Shown here one piece after another: positions 5,382 to 7,660 of a stretch of DNA of 7,660 nucleotides. The position numbers and the translations under genes are program-made. Each line of letters starts with the position of its first letter. Positions within the stretch are counted from its first letter, which is position 1. The stretch is taken from NCBI GenBank assembly GCA_050330055.1, contig JBHJOF010000200.1:1-7660 (forward strand). The letters run 5' to 3'. Below the pieces are notes generated by a model. That model saw nothing but the letters and a program-made list of their open reading frames with translations, had not been told where the DNA came from and did not search any database. The DNA comes from JBHJOF01 sp050330055 (lineage in GTDB: Bacteria > Pseudomonadota > Alphaproteobacteria > Kiloniellales > JAKSDN01).

Positions 5382-6056
5382 TTAGCCTCCCGTCGCCACC
5401 CCCTCGCGCTCGTAGAAGTACCACTCGGCCGGATTGCTGCCGTAGGGAAAGCAGGCGTGCTCGCGGAAGGCCGGGCGCTCGCAGAGCCGCTGGTACCACG
5501 CCTCGACGTGCGGGATGGCCGGCTTGTCGACCGGCAGGGCGAGATAGCGGTGGATCGCCGGGCCGATCGGGATGTCGGCCATGGTCAGGCGCTCGCCGGC
5601 AACATAAGGGCTCTTGGCGAGCTGGGCGTCGAGGATGGCGAGCGGGCCGATAAGCGATGTCGCCAGGCGCTCGATGGCGGCCGGCTTGCGCAGCGCCGGC
5701 TCGGTCCGCACGATGGCCCAGAAGAGGTCGATGTAGGGCGGATAGAGCGTGGTCTTGTGCCACTCCATCCAGAGGTCGGCCCGGGCGCAGGCGGGCTCGT
5801 CGTCGGGCAGCAGGCCGCCCTGGCCGTAGCGCCGGGCGAGATAGCGCACCACCGCGTTCGACTCGAAGACGATGCAGCCCGCGTCATCGATCGTCGGGAT
5901 GCGCCCATTCGGATTCATGGCGCGGTACTCGGGCGTGTCGAGACCGCCGAACGAGCCGCCGACGTCGTGGCGCCGGTGCTTGAGGCCGAGCTCGCCCACG
6001 GCCCACATGACCGGCATCACGTTGCTCGCGTTGCGCCGCCCCCAGACTTCGAGCAT
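5382..6056 (-). CDS. Glutathione S-transferase family protein
   Basis: A 224-residue cytosolic GST-like protein. The N-terminal thioredoxin-fold domain (about 1-82) has the opening MLEVWGRRNASNV with Ser11 or Asn12 near the catalytic position, a conserved cis-Pro segment NPNGRIPTI (48-56), and the glutathione gamma-glutamyl binding motif FESNAVVRYLARRY (64-77), which is typical of bacterial theta/nu-like GSTs. The all-helical C-terminal domain (about 88-215) includes the N-capping-type segment LTMADIPIGP. It would conjugate glutathione to electrophiles or act as a thiol reductase; the substrate is unknown. AAGGAG on the minus strand (complement of 6065-6070), eight bases before the ATG whose complement is 6054-6056, supports the start. 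It is transcribed against the stress protein gene and away from the M15-like gene, so it is probably a single-gene unit. Confidence 0.9.
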   Translation of the reverse strand: MLEVWGRRNASNVMPVMWAVGELGLKHRRHDVGGSFGGLDTPEYRAMNPNGRIPTIDDAGCIVFESNAVVRYLARRYGQGGLLPDDEPACARADLWMEWHKTTLYPPYIDLFWAIVRTEPALRKPAAIERLATSLIGPLAILDAQLAKSPYVAGERLTMADIPIGPAIHRYLALPVDKPAIPHVEAWYQRLCERPAFREHACFPYGSNPAEWYFYEREGVATGG

Positions 6057-6118
6057 GCGGTTCTCTCCTTTGCGCGACTTTCCTGGCTAGTAGGGAGAGG
6101 CTGAAAGAATGGAATTTA

Positions 6119-6207
6119 TGACACAGATGGACACAGATGGACACAAACCAGGAAGCTGGTTTGATGCGGCACGCTTAGTTTGTGTTCATCTGTGTTCATC
6201 TGTGTCA
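6119..6207. repeat. Long inverted repeat made of ACACAGATGG decamers
   Basis: A left arm at 6119-6148 and a right arm at 6178-6207 are reverse complements at 28 of 30 positions around a 29-base centre. The left arm holds two copies of ACACAGATGG (6121-6140) followed by ACACAAAC; the right arm holds two copies of TGTGTTCATC (6181-6200). The two mismatches (6130/6196 and 6140/6186) are both G opposite T, so a plus-strand RNA would still pair along the whole arm. A second, shorter hairpin, CAAACCAG (6144-6151) with CTGGTTTG (6156-6163), uses part of the left arm and would compete. The decamer repeat resembles CATCTGTGT-type sequences I recall from intergenic regions of many bacteria. No transposase is present. 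Confidence 0.75.
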
Positions 6208-6244
6208 AACATGCATTGTCATTGGTCGAAGCGAAGTGTGGGAC

Positions 6245-6868
6245 ATGCGCCAGCCGCGATCCATGCGCGGGCTCGAAGACCTGGGGCGGGTGCGGCTCTC
6301 GGCCAACTTCTACATGCGCGACTTCCTCTATTCGGAGATCGCCAACTTCTACGGCATTCCCAACATCCCGAGCGACCCGGACCTCGCTATCGCCGCGGGT
6401 CGGCAGCTCTGCGAAGTGCTGCTCGAGCCGCTGCAGGCGACCTTCGGGCGCATTGCCGTGCGCTCAGCTTTCAGGGCGGCGGAGGTGAACGACTATGGCA
6501 ATCGGCACGGCGGCCAGTGTGCCAGCAACAAGGCCAATGCGGCCTATCACATCTGGGATCAACGCGACGCCGAGGGTTGCATGGGCGCCGGTGCCTCGAT
6601 CGTCATTCCCTGGTTTGCCGACCGCTACGCGGCGGGCACCGACTGGCGCGCTCTGGCTTGGTGGATTCACGACAACCTGCCATACGCGCACCTGCAGTTC
6701 TTTCCGAAGCTCGCCGCCTTCAACATCCAGTGGCACGAGCGGCCCCAGCGCCGTATCGATTCCTTCATCGCGCCCCGCGGCTGTCTTACCAAGCCCGGCA
6801 TGGCGAACCACGCGGGCTCGCACGCCGACTGGTACGCCGGCTTCCCGTCCCTAAGGCAGGGCGCATAG
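6245..6868 (+). CDS. Peptidase M15/DUF882-like protein of uncertain activity
   Basis: I favour the ATG at 6245, giving 207 residues; an ATG 63 bases earlier would start inside the inverted repeat's flank and add a segment (FICVHLCQTC) translated from repeat DNA. The N-terminal half resembles M15A/DUF882 peptidoglycan peptidases: LSANFYMRDFLYSE (18-31), LCEVLLEPLQATFG (55-68) and VRSAFRAAEVN (72-82), which parallels the ITSGYRSPALN pattern. The usual zinc motif S-x-H-x2-G-x-A-x-D is altered: His102 is followed by IWDQRDAEGCMGAGAS, with Ser118 where the Asp ligand would be expected. A second His lies in WHE (163-165). The C-terminal part (170-207) ends IDSFIAPRG then a Gly/His-rich tail. No signal peptide is seen, which is odd for a wall enzyme. 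Activity may be lost or use a different metal site. The ribosome site is weak (GTGGG region). It is convergent with the oxygenase gene, stops only six bases apart. Confidence 0.6.
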   Translation: MRQPRSMRGLEDLGRVRLSANFYMRDFLYSEIANFYGIPNIPSDPDLAIAAGRQLCEVLLEPLQATFGRIAVRSAFRAAEVNDYGNRHGGQCASNKANAAYHIWDQRDAEGCMGAGASIVIPWFADRYAAGTDWRALAWWIHDNLPYAHLQFFPKLAAFNIQWHERPQRRIDSFIAPRGCLTKPGMANHAGSHADWYAGFPSLRQGA

Positions 6869-6874
6869 CGCGCC

Positions 6875-7660
6875 TCACCCAGCCTTCTTGTCGCGGTGGT
6901 AGTCGAAGGTGGCATTGATCATGTCGAGCAGGTGCTGCAGGCCGGTGGTCGGCGGGTACCTGGGCGGGTTGTCTGGGCCCTGGCAGGTGGCGAGGCAGGC
7001 GACCTCGGCGTCGTGGTCGGGGTCGTAGAAGAAGGGAATCGAGTAGCGGTCCCGGTTCGAGACGTTGACCACGCGGTGCCTGGTCGAGGCGAAGAGGTCG
7101 TTGGTCCAGCGCGCCATCATGTCGCCGATGTTGACCACGAAGCTGCCGGGAACGTAGGGCGCGTCGATCCACTTGCCGGCGCTGTTGCGCACCTGCAGGC
7201 CGCCCACCGGGTCCTGCGCCAGGATGGTGAGGCAGCCGAAATCGGTGTGCGCGCCGGCACCGAGGCGCGCCTCGGTGATGGCGCCGCGCTGCGGCGGATA
7301 GTGCAGCGGCCCGACCGTGGCCATGGGCAGGTCGAGCTTTTCGTCGAAGAAGCCCTCCTCGAGCTCGAGAGCCTGCGCGAAGCCGCGCATGATGTCGTGG
7401 CCCAGGCCGCAGAGCGTGTCGAAGTAGGCCTGCATGGCCTCGCGCCAGCCGGGCAGGCCGCTCGGCCAGAGATTGGGCCCGTGCAGCGGGATGCCGGCCT
7501 TGACCAGCGGATGGTCCGGCTCGAGGTGGCGGCCGATCTTGATGCCTTCCTTGAAGTCGCCGGCCTCCGTCTGCTTGGCCGGGTCCAGGTTCTCGCCGCC
7601 GAGCGCGAACCAGCCGCGGTGACAGGGCGATTTCTCGATGGCGATCTCGGCCTTGCGCTC
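6875..7660 (-). CDS. 2-oxoglutarate/Fe(II)-dependent oxygenase, isopenicillin N synthase family (5' end outside window)
   Basis: The frame is open from the window edge to the stop at 6875-6877, giving 261 residues; a typical protein is about 310-350, so roughly the first 60-90 residues are missing. The visible N-terminal portion reads HRGWFALGGENLDPAKQTEA and GDFKEG, then PLHGPNLWP, the substrate-entry region common to this family. The jelly-roll core has the iron ligands in HTDFG (His138 and Asp140 counted from the window edge), the distal His195 in STRHRVVN, and the 2-oxoglutarate carboxylate binder RYS (Arg205, Ser207) leading into IPFFYDPD. Such enzymes hydroxylate or desaturate small molecules, using O2 and usually 2-oxoglutarate. 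The substrate cannot be told from sequence. An internal Met at 7435 is not the start, because the upstream residues are clearly homologous. Confidence 0.88.
   Translation of the reverse strand, partial: ERKAEIAIEKSPCHRGWFALGGENLDPAKQTEAGDFKEGIKIGRHLEPDHPLVKAGIPLHGPNLWPSGLPGWREAMQAYFDTLCGLGHDIMRGFAQALELEEGFFDEKLDLPMATVGPLHYPPQRGAITEARLGAGAHTDFGCLTILAQDPVGGLQVRNSAGKWIDAPYVPGSFVVNIGDMMARWTNDLFASTRHRVVNVSNRDRYSIPFFYDPDHDAEVACLATCQGPDNPPRYPPTTGLQHLLDMINATFDYHRDKKAG

Noticed and set aside
5457..6104. A 215-codon plus-strand frame opposite the GST gene
   Set aside because: The GST on the minus strand has motifs, a ribosome site and full family length; the plus frame has none.
6109..6244. Small coding starts within the decamer repeat, including the upstream Met at 6182 of the M15-like gene
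   Set aside because: The residues are a direct translation of the repeat units and have no family match. The homologous region begins after the Met at 6245.
6853..6890. Possible terminator hairpin between the convergent M15-like and oxygenase genes (GCGC-ATA-GCGC and AAGGC/GCCTT pairs)
   Set aside because: The stems are four to five bp, widely spaced, and lie mostly in coding sequence; too weak to list.

Overview
The window is GC-rich, tightly packed bacterial DNA. Codon use, gene families (FCD-type GntR regulator, Frc, GST, tandem Usp, IPNS-type oxygenase) and dispersed palindromic repeats suggest an alphaproteobacterium, perhaps Rhodospirillales-like. That placement is inference; there is no rRNA or other marker gene here.

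Left half, 1-4238, + strand: the tail of a GntR/FCD regulator is followed by three metabolic genes. These are a ThDP-dependent decarboxylase/lyase (202-1929), a close homologue of formyl-CoA:oxalate CoA-transferase Frc/YfdW (2007-3254), and a stand-alone protein resembling the 10-formyl-tetrahydrofolate hydrolase domain of ALDH1L1 (3309-4238). In the classical oxalate system Frc makes oxalyl-CoA and the ThDP enzyme Oxc decarboxylates it to formyl-CoA. Here the ThDP enzyme is not a typical Oxc, and a folate formyl enzyme is added. The set reads as a one-carbon module: activate an acid with formyl-CoA, cleave it to give formyl-CoA back, and pass or release the formyl unit through folate. This is the most interesting part of the window.

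Middle, 4239-5381: a tandem-domain universal stress protein gene (4364-5245) appears to have its own promoter, with an FNR/FixK-like site centred 41.5 bp before a predicted start and a matching -10 hexamer. It converges on a glutathione S-transferase gene (5382-6056, - strand), with a stem-loop repeat of the TTCGA..GCTCA type between them.

Right part, 6057-7660: an 89-nt inverted repeat built from ACACAGATGG decamers lies between the GST gene and a divergent gene for an M15/DUF882-like protein (6245-6868, + strand). That gene ends six bases from the stop of a convergent 2-oxoglutarate/Fe(II) oxygenase gene of the isopenicillin-N-synthase type (6875-7660, - strand), which is cut by the window edge.

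Three unrelated palindromic repeat types occupy three separate gaps. No tRNA, rRNA, CRISPR array, transposase or prophage gene was seen.
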